Origin: Endozoicomonas sp965232255
GTDB lineage: Bacteria; Pseudomonadota; Gammaproteobacteria; Pseudomonadales; Endozoicomonadaceae
Direction of reading: 5' to 3'
Assembly (NCBI GenBank): GCA_965232255.1
Contig: OZ246962.1
Location: forward strand, 2,418,001 to 2,482,000
Length of the DNA: 64,000 nucleotides
A program made the position numbers and the translations under genes. The notes beneath the pieces are model-generated. The model had not been told where the DNA came from, ran no database searches, and saw only the letters and a program-made list of their open reading frames with translations. This document shows, one piece after another, positions 1-8,288 of the stretch. How positions within the stretch are numbered: the first letter of the stretch is position 1; the number at the start of each line of letters is the position of its first letter.

Positions 1-843
1 GATGCCGAAACCGGCTTCCTGCGCCCGAAAATCCATCCACGTAGCAGTAATCCCAACAAGCAGCCGCTGGCGTTTTATCTGCCCATTGATGAAAACCGCC
101 TGGCTGAGTGTGCCACACCACACGACACTAACACTGTATGTCCGAAACTGCCTTTTGATCCGTACTACGTTGACGAATTTGCCTACACCGAAGGTAATTC
201 ATGGCAGTGGAAGTTCCAGCCAATGCACGATTTCGCGGCATTGAAAATGGCTATTTACGATGCTGATATCGCTGCCGGAAACACGGACACCACACCGGAA
301 AAAGCATTCCGTGAAGACCTGGACGAACTGTTCAATGCTCGTTCTTCCAACACTGGTGAGGCGTTGCCAGACCTGACCGGCTATATCGGTCAGTACATGC
401 ACGGTAATGAACCTTCCCATCATATTCCGTACCTGTACAACCTGACTGACGAACCGTGGAAAGCCCAGGAGTACCTGGACCGCATTATGCTGGAGATGTA
501 CACCACCGAACCCACCGGGTTGATCGGCAACGAAGACGTGGGGCAGATGTCTGCCTGGTACATTATGTCGGCCATGGGCTTCTACCAAGTGACACCGGCA
601 GACCCGCACTATTCCATTGGGCGCCCGTTGTTTGATGAAGTGGCTATCGATGTGCCAGGCGGCAAATTCAAAATTGTGGTGGATAACAACAGCCCGCACA
701 ACAAGTATGTCAAGTCGGTGACCATCAACGGCAATCCTGTGGGTGAGCATTTCACCTTTGCCCATGCGGAGATCAAAGCCGGTGGCGAGCTGCGTTTTGT
801 CATGACTGGCGACAAGCTGGAAGCCATGCAGCCTGCGCTGTAA
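1..843 (+). CDS. GH92 family alpha-mannosidase, C-terminal part (5' end outside window)
   Basis: The reading frame is open from base 1 to a TAA at 841-843, so about 280 C-terminal residues are visible. Family GH92 enzymes are calcium-dependent exo-alpha-mannosidases acting on N-glycan or other mannose chains. Visible GH92 signatures are YTEGNSWQWKF near the start, GNEPSHHIPYLYN in the middle, and GNEDVGQMSAWYIMSAMGFY, which in the family lies at the catalytic acidic residues. The C-terminal beta-sandwich follows (VPGGKFKIVV, VTINGNPV). No internal stops are seen, so the visible part looks intact. A second, broken GH92 gene lies at 12892-13220 on the other strand, and a PTS lies nearby, which fits mannose-glycan use. 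Secretion cannot be judged without the N-terminus. Confidence 0.9.
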   Translation, partial: DAETGFLRPKIHPRSSNPNKQPLAFYLPIDENRLAECATPHDTNTVCPKLPFDPYYVDEFAYTEGNSWQWKFQPMHDFAALKMAIYDADIAAGNTDTTPEKAFREDLDELFNARSSNTGEALPDLTGYIGQYMHGNEPSHHIPYLYNLTDEPWKAQEYLDRIMLEMYTTEPTGLIGNEDVGQMSAWYIMSAMGFYQVTPADPHYSIGRPLFDEVAIDVPGGKFKIVVDNNSPHNKYVKSVTINGNPVGEHFTFAHAEIKAGGELRFVMTGDKLEAMQPAL

Positions 844-996
844 TCACTATTTGTACTTACCGTTCAATGGGGGTTGTGATAACAGCCCCCGGTTATCTTC
901 AGCAAACCAACGTACGATACTCTATGCAACCTTTGACGTTTAAGCGCAGCCTCATGGCGTGTGCTATTGCCCTGGCATTCGCGGGAATAACCGGCT

Positions 997-1086
997 TTGA
1001 CATCCTCCCGCCCCTAAAGGAGCGAGATTCCCGTTAGTCACCTAACAGGTTTCCTGTTTCAACACGCCTTCCCTAGATGGCAAAGT
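997..1086 (-). other. Right end (RE) and probable omega-RNA 3' region of the 1087-2211 tnpB element
   Basis: Read on the minus strand this region follows the tnpB stop and ends in a G/C-rich imperfect hairpin (CTCGCTCCTTTAGGGGCGGGAG) and the terminal bases GATGTCAA. That is the usual build of IS200/IS605 right ends. In this family the 3' part of tnpB plus the RE is transcribed as the guide (omega/reRNA), whose guide would start just outside the RE near base 996. The end is placed by resemblance to other such ends, not by a second copy in the window. Confidence 0.5.
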
Positions 1087-2211
1087 CTAAGACCCTGCCA
1101 TCCCCGTTCCGGTCGCTCCACAGGCTAACACCGCCAGCCCGGCGGCTTTGATATTGATGGCTGCATTGATGTCTCTGTCGTGTTTAACGTTGCACTCGGG
1201 GCAACGCCAGTGACGGATAGACAACGGCAGACGTTCATGAACAAATCCACAGTTGGAGCACCGTTTGGAACTGGGGAAGAATCGGTCGATTTTAACCAGA
1301 GTACGACCAGTCCACTCGGACTTGTACTCCAGTTGTCTGACAAACTCACCCCAGTTGGCATCAGCGATATGCTTGGCCAGCTTTGGATTTCTGATCATTC
1401 CTTTCACGGTTAACGACTCGACACACACCACTTGGTTCTCGTTAATCAGTGTGCGGGATGCCTTGTGGGTGGCATCCATTCGGCAATCGGCTATCTTAGC
1501 ATGGATACGAGCAACCTTAAGTCTGGCTTTGGCTCGGTTCTTGCTTCCTTTTTTCTTTTTGGCCAACTGTTTTTGGTAGTAAGCCAGTTTGGATTGATAG
1601 CGTAGAGTATGACGGGGATTGCCTGATTTCTTGCCGTGGGACGTGATGAATAGATCGGTTAAACCTAAATCAATACCAACCGTTTTGTTACTGATCGGCA
1701 TTGGTTTAGCCTCAAACTCGCAAAGCAGGGAGACAAAGTATCTGCCAGCACAGTCCTTGCTGATAGTGATACTGGATGGTTCAGAAGATAGTGGCTGACT
1801 CCAACGGATGTTCAGAGGCTCTTTGCTTTTGGCAATGAACAGTTGGCCGAACTTGAATTTGAAAGCGGCTTTGGTTAGACGAATGCTCTGTCTGGCATTT
1901 CTCTTTTTGAATGTTGGATACTTTGCCCTACCAGCCCAAAAGTTATTGAAAGCTTCTTGCTGGTGACGCAGAGTTTGCTGAAGAATGACACTGGAAACCT
2001 CAGCCAAAAATGGAAATTCTGTTTTGAGAGAGACAAGTCGCTTCTCGGCGTCAGAGTGAGAGATTGAAGCGCCATCCTTGTAGTATGCGTCGGTGCGAAA
2101 GCGCAGAGTATCGTTATACACAAAACGAGCGCAGCCAAACGACTGGGCAAGAAGTTTCTCCTGCTCAGTCGTTGGATAGAATCTGTATTTGTAGGCACGT
2201 TTTGTATTCAT
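1087..2211 (-). CDS. tnpB: TnpB, IS200/IS605-family RNA-guided endonuclease
   Basis: 374 residues, the normal TnpB size. The N-terminus AYKYRFYPTTEQEKLLAQSF and the FGCARFVYN block are typical of the family. The split RuvC nuclease is complete: VGIDLGLTDLF (Asp), VCVESLTVKGM (Glu) and HDRDINAAINI (Asp). A zinc ribbon CSNCG...CPEC sits between the last two. TnpB cuts DNA guided by an RNA made from the element's own right end. No tnpA (Y1 transposase) is next to it, so this is a tnpB-only element. It lies just downstream of the GH92 gene, with the left end somewhere in about 2212-2250. It starts at ATG. It is only distantly like the other TnpBs in the window. Confidence 0.93.
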   Translation of the reverse strand: MNTKRAYKYRFYPTTEQEKLLAQSFGCARFVYNDTLRFRTDAYYKDGASISHSDAEKRLVSLKTEFPFLAEVSSVILQQTLRHQQEAFNNFWAGRAKYPTFKKRNARQSIRLTKAAFKFKFGQLFIAKSKEPLNIRWSQPLSSEPSSITISKDCAGRYFVSLLCEFEAKPMPISNKTVGIDLGLTDLFITSHGKKSGNPRHTLRYQSKLAYYQKQLAKKKKGSKNRAKARLKVARIHAKIADCRMDATHKASRTLINENQVVCVESLTVKGMIRNPKLAKHIADANWGEFVRQLEYKSEWTGRTLVKIDRFFPSSKRCSNCGFVHERLPLSIRHWRCPECNVKHDRDINAAINIKAAGLAVLACGATGTGMAGS

Positions 2212-2373
2212 TTTTACAAAGTATCACATTGTCTATAAAAATCCTGTTAGGGGTTGCAGAATGTACGGATGGCAAAAGAAGTTAGTTTGCCAGCCTTATC
2301 AGACTGGTCGCTATCCAGCTCAGCACTGTATTGGTCACGACAGTTTTTCGGAGCGCCAATCCTGCAGCAGCCG

Positions 2374-5004
2374 TTAATCAGGCTTGGTTTCTTTTCTTCG
2401 ACTGTCGTAAGCAAGATCAATTATTTTATATCCGTACCATTTTCGCGCATCATCCATCAAATGTTTTGATTTGTTCGGATTTTCTGATCCTAACATGGAT
2501 TCCAGGCTGCAGGTGTGACCCATGGAGCTGAACAGGCAGCGTAATCTGAAACGAATTTCCCGGCTAGCGCCTGGCTCCTTTACGTCCAAATCTTTTACCA
2601 GAGTGTTTGTCGCTAGCCACACAGCTTCCGGAGCGATCCTGGCATTCATTTGATCCAATTCCAGACAATAGGCGAAGCAGGGCATAATGTATTCCCTGGC
2701 CTGTTTTATCCAGTTTTTTGCTATCGCTCTCATAGAACCAGGGATCATCTGGATTCGAAAACAATGATCCAGCTCGTGCAACTTTGTCCAGGCATACTCT
2801 TCCCAAATTCGCTCAATGCCGATAAAGGCTTTCTTTTTCGGGTCTGCAAAAATGACCCGATAAATCTCATGCTCCCGATGACTGTTTGAGTAAATTCTGG
2901 CTTCCCTGATTGATCTCAGGGTTTCTCTGATCGCTGGATTCCAATATCTGGAAAGTAATTTTTCAAAAGGCCTTATAGCGCCTTGCCTCGATTTAATCAG
3001 GTAAGTTTGAGAATCAAGTGCCATTCTGTTAGGAATATTTGCATAGAATGGCGTTGCCTTGATAATTGGTCGACAAATCCTTGGTTGGACTGTTTTGGTC
3101 GGTGAGTAGTTGGTATTTGCCGACTCCGGTTTTATTTTTTTATCTGCACTTGCGGTGGGAGTGAGGTTGGGAGAGGGAATCGATTTGTTTTTTTTTTGCG
3201 GTTTCTTTTTTTTATTCTTTGCTGGTTTAACTGACTGTGCCTGAGCTTCATGAACCATGACAGGAAGTTCCTGTATATCGGTATCCGTGTCTTCACTCTG
3301 ATCTGATGACTGTAATTGTTGATATTCTTCGGCCAACATCAACTCCCGGTCACTTAGGCTGCTCCAATGGTGTGCTAGCAATTGGTGCTTATCATCACCT
3401 TCCAGATAGTTAGCATATCGTCTTGCTGCTTCTGCCGCTGCTGTGTGAATGCCTGCCTGACGATAATAATAATAAGTACTGGAGCCATGATTTGGGGAAA
3501 GCTCTTCAGCGCTTTGATATAAACTGGCCAGTTGTGTATTTACAATCCTTTTCTTTTGTTTGCTGGTAGATTTTATGATGTTGGCTTTCATATGGTAAAA
3601 AAGACCAATACTATCACCAAATACCATTTGTTTTTTCTTTGACTGACTTAACACTTTTGTGACGCTGTCCAGGAAGGCATCAACGTCAGTTGGCTTGGCT
3701 TTTTTTGCGCTAATATTCTGGGTTAGTTCTTGATACGTTAACACTACTTTAAAGGCATTGACAAAAGTGTAATAGTCAAAAGTGCATTTGTTTTTGCTTA
3801 GCCATCTAAAAAAACTTGGAGTGTCTTCTGTTTCGGGTTTGTCGATGTGTTCATGTAAAAAACACATGACGATTATCCACATAACGCTCTCTTTCTCATC
3901 AACGGGAATTGTGCTCTTTTGCTCGTTTAGTTTGTCTATCAAATCATCGGACGTTAATCTCAGGTAGTCGAATACAGTAAAACTCAGGAGGGAGAAAAAT
4001 TGGTAGTCATATTTCATTGTGTTGTGACAATCTGACAGCAGGTGGAATGCTATTTCGTAATTGGCTGCTTCCTTAAAACCCGGCAACGCACCAAAGAAAT
4101 AGAAAACACTCAGGGGTAAAAGATCTACTTCTTCCAGGCAAATATCACTCCTGCTTTCTTCATCTGTATAGAAATCAAATAGTTTGTCATTGAGCTTTAA
4201 CAATAACTGCTGTTTGTCAAATTCATCCACTGTCTTATGGTAAAGCATATCCCGTGCGGTTTTCATTAGCATCCAATTTTCAATAAAATCAGAAATGTCA
4301 TAGTTAGGGGCGCAGTAATTCTGCAAAGATGTTAATTGTTTTTTTGTCTGTTCCCTGTTTTTATTTACTTGCCAGTCGTACAGCGTGTTATTCAGCAGCC
4401 ACTTGATCTTCATTTGAAATTCATCATCTTTTGATAGTGCTACTTCGATTGTCCGCTTGTAGGCCTCTCTGGATCGCTGTAGGGTCTTGCTGCTAATTGG
4501 CAGGAATTCTTCAGTAGGAATATCCAAAAAACGTTCCGCCCAGTATTCAAAGCGCGCACTCCTGTCATAACTGGCTGGATCAAAATTGCATTTATAGTAC
4601 GGATATTCAGATCTGAGCTGTTGGCAGCGACATTGGTGCTCTGGTGCTTTTTGGGATTCCACTGCTCTTGAGGAGATAGGCGTACCCGGCTGCTCGTCGG
4701 CTCTGTCTGGCTGGTTGTCATGCACTTTGGCCAACGTTTCACCGGCGCTGGATACAGAGTGATTTAACGCCGAGGCGCTGGCGTCACCCTCGCTGTTGCT
4801 GATATCCGTTGGCTGTGGATGTATGGGGTTGATTGCGCCTGCATTTTCCATATTTGGTATCCCGGGTAGTTTCCGTCCAAAAATGGTTTTACACAGCAAC
4901 TCCTCATCATGTTGGAGTTGCCTTGCCACTGCATTACTGCTCAACAATTTCGCCTTAGACTCAAGTGCACAGGTAGAGTTCCTACCCGCAAATATTATTC
5001 CCAA
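2374..5004 (-). CDS. Large uncharacterised protein, candidate host-directed effector
   Basis: The longest frame is 876 residues from a TTG at 5004. An ATG at 4851 (MENAGAINPIH, 825 residues), behind a weak GGGA, is a more likely start. I do not recognise a family. The first 140 residues look disordered (Ser/Asp/Glu/Pro-rich). Residues about 150-560 are predicted-looking alpha-helical, with a segment resembling TPR-type helical repeats (SLYQSAEELSPNHGSS, then AAAEAARRYANYL). A strongly basic linker follows (KNKKKKPQKKNKSIPSP), which could act as a nuclear localisation signal or just a linker. A C-terminal folded region of about 200 residues contains FEKLLSRYWNPAIRETLRSI and WTKLHELDHCFRIQMIPGS. 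There is no signal peptide. It stands alone next to the disordered-protein island, which is the only hint of role. Confidence 0.7.
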   Translation of the reverse strand: MGIIFAGRNSTCALESKAKLLSSNAVARQLQHDEELLCKTIFGRKLPGIPNMENAGAINPIHPQPTDISNSEGDASASALNHSVSSAGETLAKVHDNQPDRADEQPGTPISSRAVESQKAPEHQCRCQQLRSEYPYYKCNFDPASYDRSARFEYWAERFLDIPTEEFLPISSKTLQRSREAYKRTIEVALSKDDEFQMKIKWLLNNTLYDWQVNKNREQTKKQLTSLQNYCAPNYDISDFIENWMLMKTARDMLYHKTVDEFDKQQLLLKLNDKLFDFYTDEESRSDICLEEVDLLPLSVFYFFGALPGFKEAANYEIAFHLLSDCHNTMKYDYQFFSLLSFTVFDYLRLTSDDLIDKLNEQKSTIPVDEKESVMWIIVMCFLHEHIDKPETEDTPSFFRWLSKNKCTFDYYTFVNAFKVVLTYQELTQNISAKKAKPTDVDAFLDSVTKVLSQSKKKQMVFGDSIGLFYHMKANIIKSTSKQKKRIVNTQLASLYQSAEELSPNHGSSTYYYYRQAGIHTAAAEAARRYANYLEGDDKHQLLAHHWSSLSDRELMLAEEYQQLQSSDQSEDTDTDIQELPVMVHEAQAQSVKPAKNKKKKPQKKNKSIPSPNLTPTASADKKIKPESANTNYSPTKTVQPRICRPIIKATPFYANIPNRMALDSQTYLIKSRQGAIRPFEKLLSRYWNPAIRETLRSIREARIYSNSHREHEIYRVIFADPKKKAFIGIERIWEEYAWTKLHELDHCFRIQMIPGSMRAIAKNWIKQAREYIMPCFAYCLELDQMNARIAPEAVWLATNTLVKDLDVKEPGASREIRFRLRCLFSSMGHTCSLESMLGSENPNKSKHLMDDARKWYGYKIIDLAYDSRRKETKPD

Positions 5005-5546
5005 TCAGCAATCGGCTAAGGACCTTGGTAAACAAAATATTCGTAAACTGTCGTCTTTCTGCTCTATGGACAAGCTCTATGGATGTTGCGACAAGCAGAC
5101 GGAAATGGCGAGGAAAGAGAGGAGGGGACAGAGAGTACAAGACGGTAATACATAGCCGATAGGCACAGCGCTCCGCCATCGGCTGGTTGCGGTGTATCCG
5201 ACTATCGTTTTCTGAGCTGGTCGCTATGATGCAACCTCGATATCAGTGAATACTAATTATGCGCGTCGCCAGCAAAGACGACGACTGCAGGACGTGGCAT
5301 CAATTGTAAGTCGGTAAGTCGTCTGGGTGTCAGCACGCTGGCGTTGGTGGCGGCGAAACGTCAAAGAGGAAAGCATCGGCAATCACTTCGGTGGTTGTTT
5401 GTGCCAGAAGCTCGTGTGCTTAGGAGCGATTAGAGCTAAACCCTACGAGAAAACTGACCAAAGCCTGTCAAAGTACCCGATTCCCAATATGAGAATACTT
5501 TGCTCTTGTACGGCCAGCACAAAGTTTTGATCAACAGGAACAATTA
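5005..5546. other. Intergenic region holding a decayed right end of the 460-466-residue tnpB family
   Basis: No credible gene is seen. Bases about 5333-5450 match, with many substitutions, the last part of tnpB and the right end of the elements at 29140 and 54095: the block around GGCAATCACTTCGGTGG, then AGAAGCTCG and GGAGCGATTAGAG in place of GGAAGCTCGCTCC and GGGGCGAGTAGTTCAC. It is therefore an old, orphan right end. The rest of the region is presumably the divergent promoter zone for 2374-5004 and 5547-6635, but I see no confident promoter. Confidence 0.5.
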
Positions 5547-6635
5547 ATGTTCAGAAGTGTAAATTTAGTCGGGTCAGGCAAGAGCTCCCTGCTAAGCCGA
5601 CTCCGCCGGGTATTTACTAGCGGTGCCGGCGGCAGACAGTCAGTACTGAACACAGATCCAGGATTAGCTGGGCTGCCACCAGTTGAGGGACGTGGAGGGC
5701 TAAGGCTGACTGGTGCAAGCTCTTCGTCATCCTTGCTCGATGACAGACAACAGGGAACAAGTGATAGTGGTCACACGCAGTCTGGATCATCATCATCGTC
5801 AGGCGCCAACGGCGCTACTGGTGGGAGCAGTGGCGGTCACGGCTCCGACCAAACCGATGCGGCCCCCAGACGCGGCCAAAAAGCTGGAAAGTCGGGCGCC
5901 GGCAGTACTGCCACCGGTGGAGGCGGCGGACCCGTGCGCCCGCATGGCTCCGACCAAACCGATGCGGCTCCCAGACGCGGCCAAAAAGCTGGAAAGTCGG
6001 GCGCCGGCAGTACTGCCACCGGTGGAGGCGGCGGAACCGTGCGCCCGCAAGCCAGCAGTGGAGATACGGTCGATGGCGCTAACACGAGCAACAACTCGAA
6101 TTCCAGGGGTGGCAATCGTCGCCGTATGCCTGGGCCTCCAAATTGTCCGCCGCCACCACCTCCGGGAGCGCCCCCACCACCGCCACCTCCGGGTCCGCCC
6201 CCACCGCCACCGCCCCAGGGTGGACAACAACCAGGAGCTCATCTGCATCAAGTGGTTTTCTCTCCACCCTGGATTGGTCAAGCATCGTCAGAACCAGTTG
6301 ATACCAAGAAGCCACAAGCGTCCCGTGACTTGTGTTTTGCCAGTGGCGTACGCGGTCCACAGCAAAGCCAGTCATCGTCAGAGCCTGTCCAGCAAGTACA
6401 GTCCCAGCAATCGGGCGAGCCGGTGAGGCAGCCGAATCCCAATGGCCAGACACCGCCTGATCAAAACGCGCCACAAGCCCATCCACCTGTGACGGCGCGA
6501 CCGTGGCCTTTCCGACGAGGAGGAACACTCCTGATAAGGACACCAGATATTGTGGTATTTGCCAACTGGAAGGAGCACATATTTAACCCCGGGCGCGTAG
6601 GGGATAGCTCTGATGGGAAGAAAGGAAAGAAGTAG
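5547..6635 (+). CDS. Disordered Gly/Ser/Pro-rich protein with tandem repeats and an FH1-like polyproline tract
   Basis: 362 residues, starting at ATG with AGGA 8 bases upstream. The N-terminal 30 residues are short and basic (LLSRLRRVFTSGAGG) and are followed by LTGASSSSSLL at residues 54-64, a motif shared with four neighbours. Residues about 98-170 hold two near-identical 35-residue repeats (SDQTDAAPRRGQKAGKSGAG...). Residues about 195-230 are almost pure proline with Gly/Ala breaks, like the profilin-binding FH1 tract of formins. The C-terminal 40 residues look folded (IVVFANWKEHIFNPG). There is no catalytic domain. The role is unknown; polyproline tracts of this kind in bacterial proteins often bind host SH3/EVH1/profilin domains, which is inference here. 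Convergent with 6764-7258. Confidence 0.75.
   Translation: MFRSVNLVGSGKSSLLSRLRRVFTSGAGGRQSVLNTDPGLAGLPPVEGRGGLRLTGASSSSSLLDDRQQGTSDSGHTQSGSSSSSGANGATGGSSGGHGSDQTDAAPRRGQKAGKSGAGSTATGGGGGPVRPHGSDQTDAAPRRGQKAGKSGAGSTATGGGGGTVRPQASSGDTVDGANTSNNSNSRGGNRRRMPGPPNCPPPPPPGAPPPPPPPGPPPPPPPQGGQQPGAHLHQVVFSPPWIGQASSEPVDTKKPQASRDLCFASGVRGPQQSQSSSEPVQQVQSQQSGEPVRQPNPNGQTPPDQNAPQAHPPVTARPWPFRRGGTLLIRTPDIVVFANWKEHIFNPGRVGDSSDGKKGKK
5841..6050 (+). repeat. Two tandem 105-bp coding repeats
   Basis: Bases 5841-5945 and 5946-6050 are head-to-tail copies beginning GGCTCCGACCAAACC and differ at only a few positions. They encode the duplicated 35-residue unit in the 5547-6635 protein. Because 105 is a multiple of 3, copy number can change without breaking the frame. 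Confidence 0.92.
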
Positions 6636-6763
6636 CAATAGTATTGATGTGGGCTGATGCTATGCAGTAATAGTCTGCATCTTCACAGTATGCTTTTTTT
6701 GGGTGTGTGGCGACAAACTACTCTGCATAGAGTTGGCAACTCTCATCAACAATAATCAAATAA

Positions 6764-7258
6764 TCAATCCAACAGGTCGGCGTAGTGCACTAGATACCTG
6801 TCCACCATCTTTTGCATGATCTCCAGCTCTTGTTCACGCTTGTTGATGGCGCCCTTGAGCACCTCACGCACCACCAGCTCGCTGGTGGCATTAAACGCCT
6901 CTGACAGCACCTTGATAGCGTATGTGTGTCGGTCGATGTAGCGCTGCATCAGTTTGAGCGAATGTTGCAGGTTCCTGGACTCAGCCCGTGCCTCTACTGT
7001 TTCGCAAGGATGAAGTTCGACGACGTTATCAGGCTGGTACTTTTTTACGGCAAAGTCATAGTCCTCGCGCATTTGCTCATTGGTCCGGTCAGTGTACAGG
7101 GCAAAGTATCCATACTCTTTGTACTGTGCAGTTCGCTTATCGAGCACGTAGCCTCGATGGTCGATCAGAAACCTTGCCACATGCTGTGCATATGCCTGGT
7201 CTTTGGGGTTGTTGTCATAAACCACAAATAGGATTGGGCGTTGATAATCAACCCGCAT
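6764..7258 (-). CDS. Small folded protein of unknown function, last gene of the disordered-protein operon
   Basis: 164 residues from ATG at 7258, chosen over a TTG at 7276 because AAAGGGCAG lies just upstream of the ATG. It looks like an alpha/beta protein: a hydrophobic strand RPILFVVYDNN, a helix, then a long helical C-terminal half (LQHSLKLMQRYID, NKREQELEIMQKMVDRYLV). It has no Gly/Pro-rich segments, no signal peptide and no motif I recognise. It is 70 bases downstream of the 7329-8264 gene in the same direction. Size and position would suit a dedicated chaperone or partner of the disordered proteins, but that is only inference from context. Confidence 0.65.
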   Translation of the reverse strand: MRVDYQRPILFVVYDNNPKDQAYAQHVARFLIDHRGYVLDKRTAQYKEYGYFALYTDRTNEQMREDYDFAVKKYQPDNVVELHPCETVEARAESRNLQHSLKLMQRYIDRHTYAIKVLSEAFNATSELVVREVLKGAINKREQELEIMQKMVDRYLVHYADLLD

Positions 7259-7302
7259 AGTCTGCCCTTTTTGCAAATAGCGATAGAACGCCTGAAGCTA
7301 GC

Positions 7303-7332
7303 AGCCTCGCCCGATAGGGCAGGGCATGTCAA
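7303..7332 (+). other. Orphan IS200/IS605-like right-end sequence
   Basis: CCTCGCCCGATAGG at about 7305-7318 is followed by GCAGGGCATGTCAA. The layout (hairpin, then ATGTCAA) resembles the right end of the 1087-2211 tnpB element. A second copy with the same 14-base core lies at about 11413-11442 on the opposite strand. No tnpB is attached. Confidence 0.35.
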
Positions 7333-8264
7333 GCATTCGACTCACCATTGTTGCCAGACGGCCTGAAGTACTTTGGCTTTGGCGCTACCGGTGGCGGGTT
7401 TCCCTTTCCTCCTGTCGAGTCGTCCTTCGGTGGTTTTGGTGGAGTTGGTGGTGGGTTCTTGGACTTCCCTCCTGTCGCGCCATCTTTCGGCGGCTTTGGC
7501 GGCGGTGGTGGCGGCTGAGTGGAAGTACTCGACTGCTCACCCTCATCCTGGAAGCCCTGATTCTCATAAATGGCTGGGCCGTGATCACCACCAGTAGCCC
7601 CACCAGTGGCACCGCTATTCCCGCTGGCATTGGTACTTGAACGGCCACGTCTGCCAATGGGATTGCCATCGTCGTCGTATTTGCCGAGCCACCTGAAGCT
7701 GCTTTGCAAGACATCAAACGGGTTGGGGCCCCCCTCATAGGGGTTGTGTGGATGGCCATCGTTGCTGCCGGTGTCGCTCCAACCATCATCCACTCCCTCG
7801 GCACCTTCTCCCATCCATGGGGATACAAATCCGGTTGGATACAGTACCGGTGCCTGGTTATCGGGTGGGCCAGGGAGGTGGCCAAACTCATTCATCGGGT
7901 GACTGCCCCCGCCGCCAGTGTAATCACCGTAAGGGTTGGGCTTATCCTTCTTCGGTTTGGCACCTCCCTGTTCGCCGCCTTTGGCCTTGTCCTTTTTCTT
8001 CTTGCCACCGGAGGCACCTGGCACATCCACTGGGCGTTCGTTCACTGACCCGCCATCACTTCCGGCAAGGCCAGGCGCACCTTGAAAGCCGGAGGCTCCC
8101 CGCATGTCCATGCCCGATGGCAGACCTCCCCCTTGGTCATTGGCACTGGAGTTTTGCCGGGTCAGTGATGGTGAACTGCAACAACAGCAGCAACGGAAGG
8201 CACGGACTATGGCGCGTCCCATTGCCGGAAACGGGTTGTGTAATCTTGGGCAATTAATTCTCAA
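7329..8264 (-). CDS. Disordered protein with N-terminal Cys cluster and repeated PxxP motifs
   Basis: 311 residues from TTG at 8264. An ATG at 8222 (MGRAIVRAFR, 297 residues) is an equally good start. Just after this short basic helix comes a run of five cysteines, an arrangement that in host-acting proteins can be lipidated (inference). MRGASGFQGAPGL at about 54-66 corresponds to the motif shared with the neighbours. The middle is Gly/Asn/Asp-rich with a Lys-rich stretch (GGKKKKDKAKGG). The C-terminal 60 residues carry three proline blocks of the PPKPPKD/PPVAPKP type, which look like SH3 ligands. AIYENQGF contains YEN, a Grb2-type pYxN site if phosphorylated. No domain of known function. Part of the minus-strand operon, 24 bases after the 8289-9059 gene. 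Confidence 0.75.
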   Translation of the reverse strand: MRINCPRLHNPFPAMGRAIVRAFRCCCCCSSPSLTRQNSSANDQGGGLPSGMDMRGASGFQGAPGLAGSDGGSVNERPVDVPGASGGKKKKDKAKGGEQGGAKPKKDKPNPYGDYTGGGGSHPMNEFGHLPGPPDNQAPVLYPTGFVSPWMGEGAEGVDDGWSDTGSNDGHPHNPYEGGPNPFDVLQSSFRWLGKYDDDGNPIGRRGRSSTNASGNSGATGGATGGDHGPAIYENQGFQDEGEQSSTSTQPPPPPPKPPKDGATGGKSKNPPPTPPKPPKDDSTGGKGNPPPVAPKPKYFRPSGNNGESNA

Positions 8265-8288
8265 TTTGGTTACTCACTTTGTTTCGAG

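Noticed and set aside
5547..5640. GSGKSSLL near the N-terminus of the 5547-6635 protein as a P-loop
   Set aside because: There is no preceding beta strand, no Walker B and the protein is low-complexity, so the match is accidental.
5799..6543. Antisense frames rich in Arg, Trp and Gly opposite the 5547-6635 gene
   Set aside because: They mirror GC-rich repeats of the sense gene, and the sense frame has the ribosome site and the shared leader.
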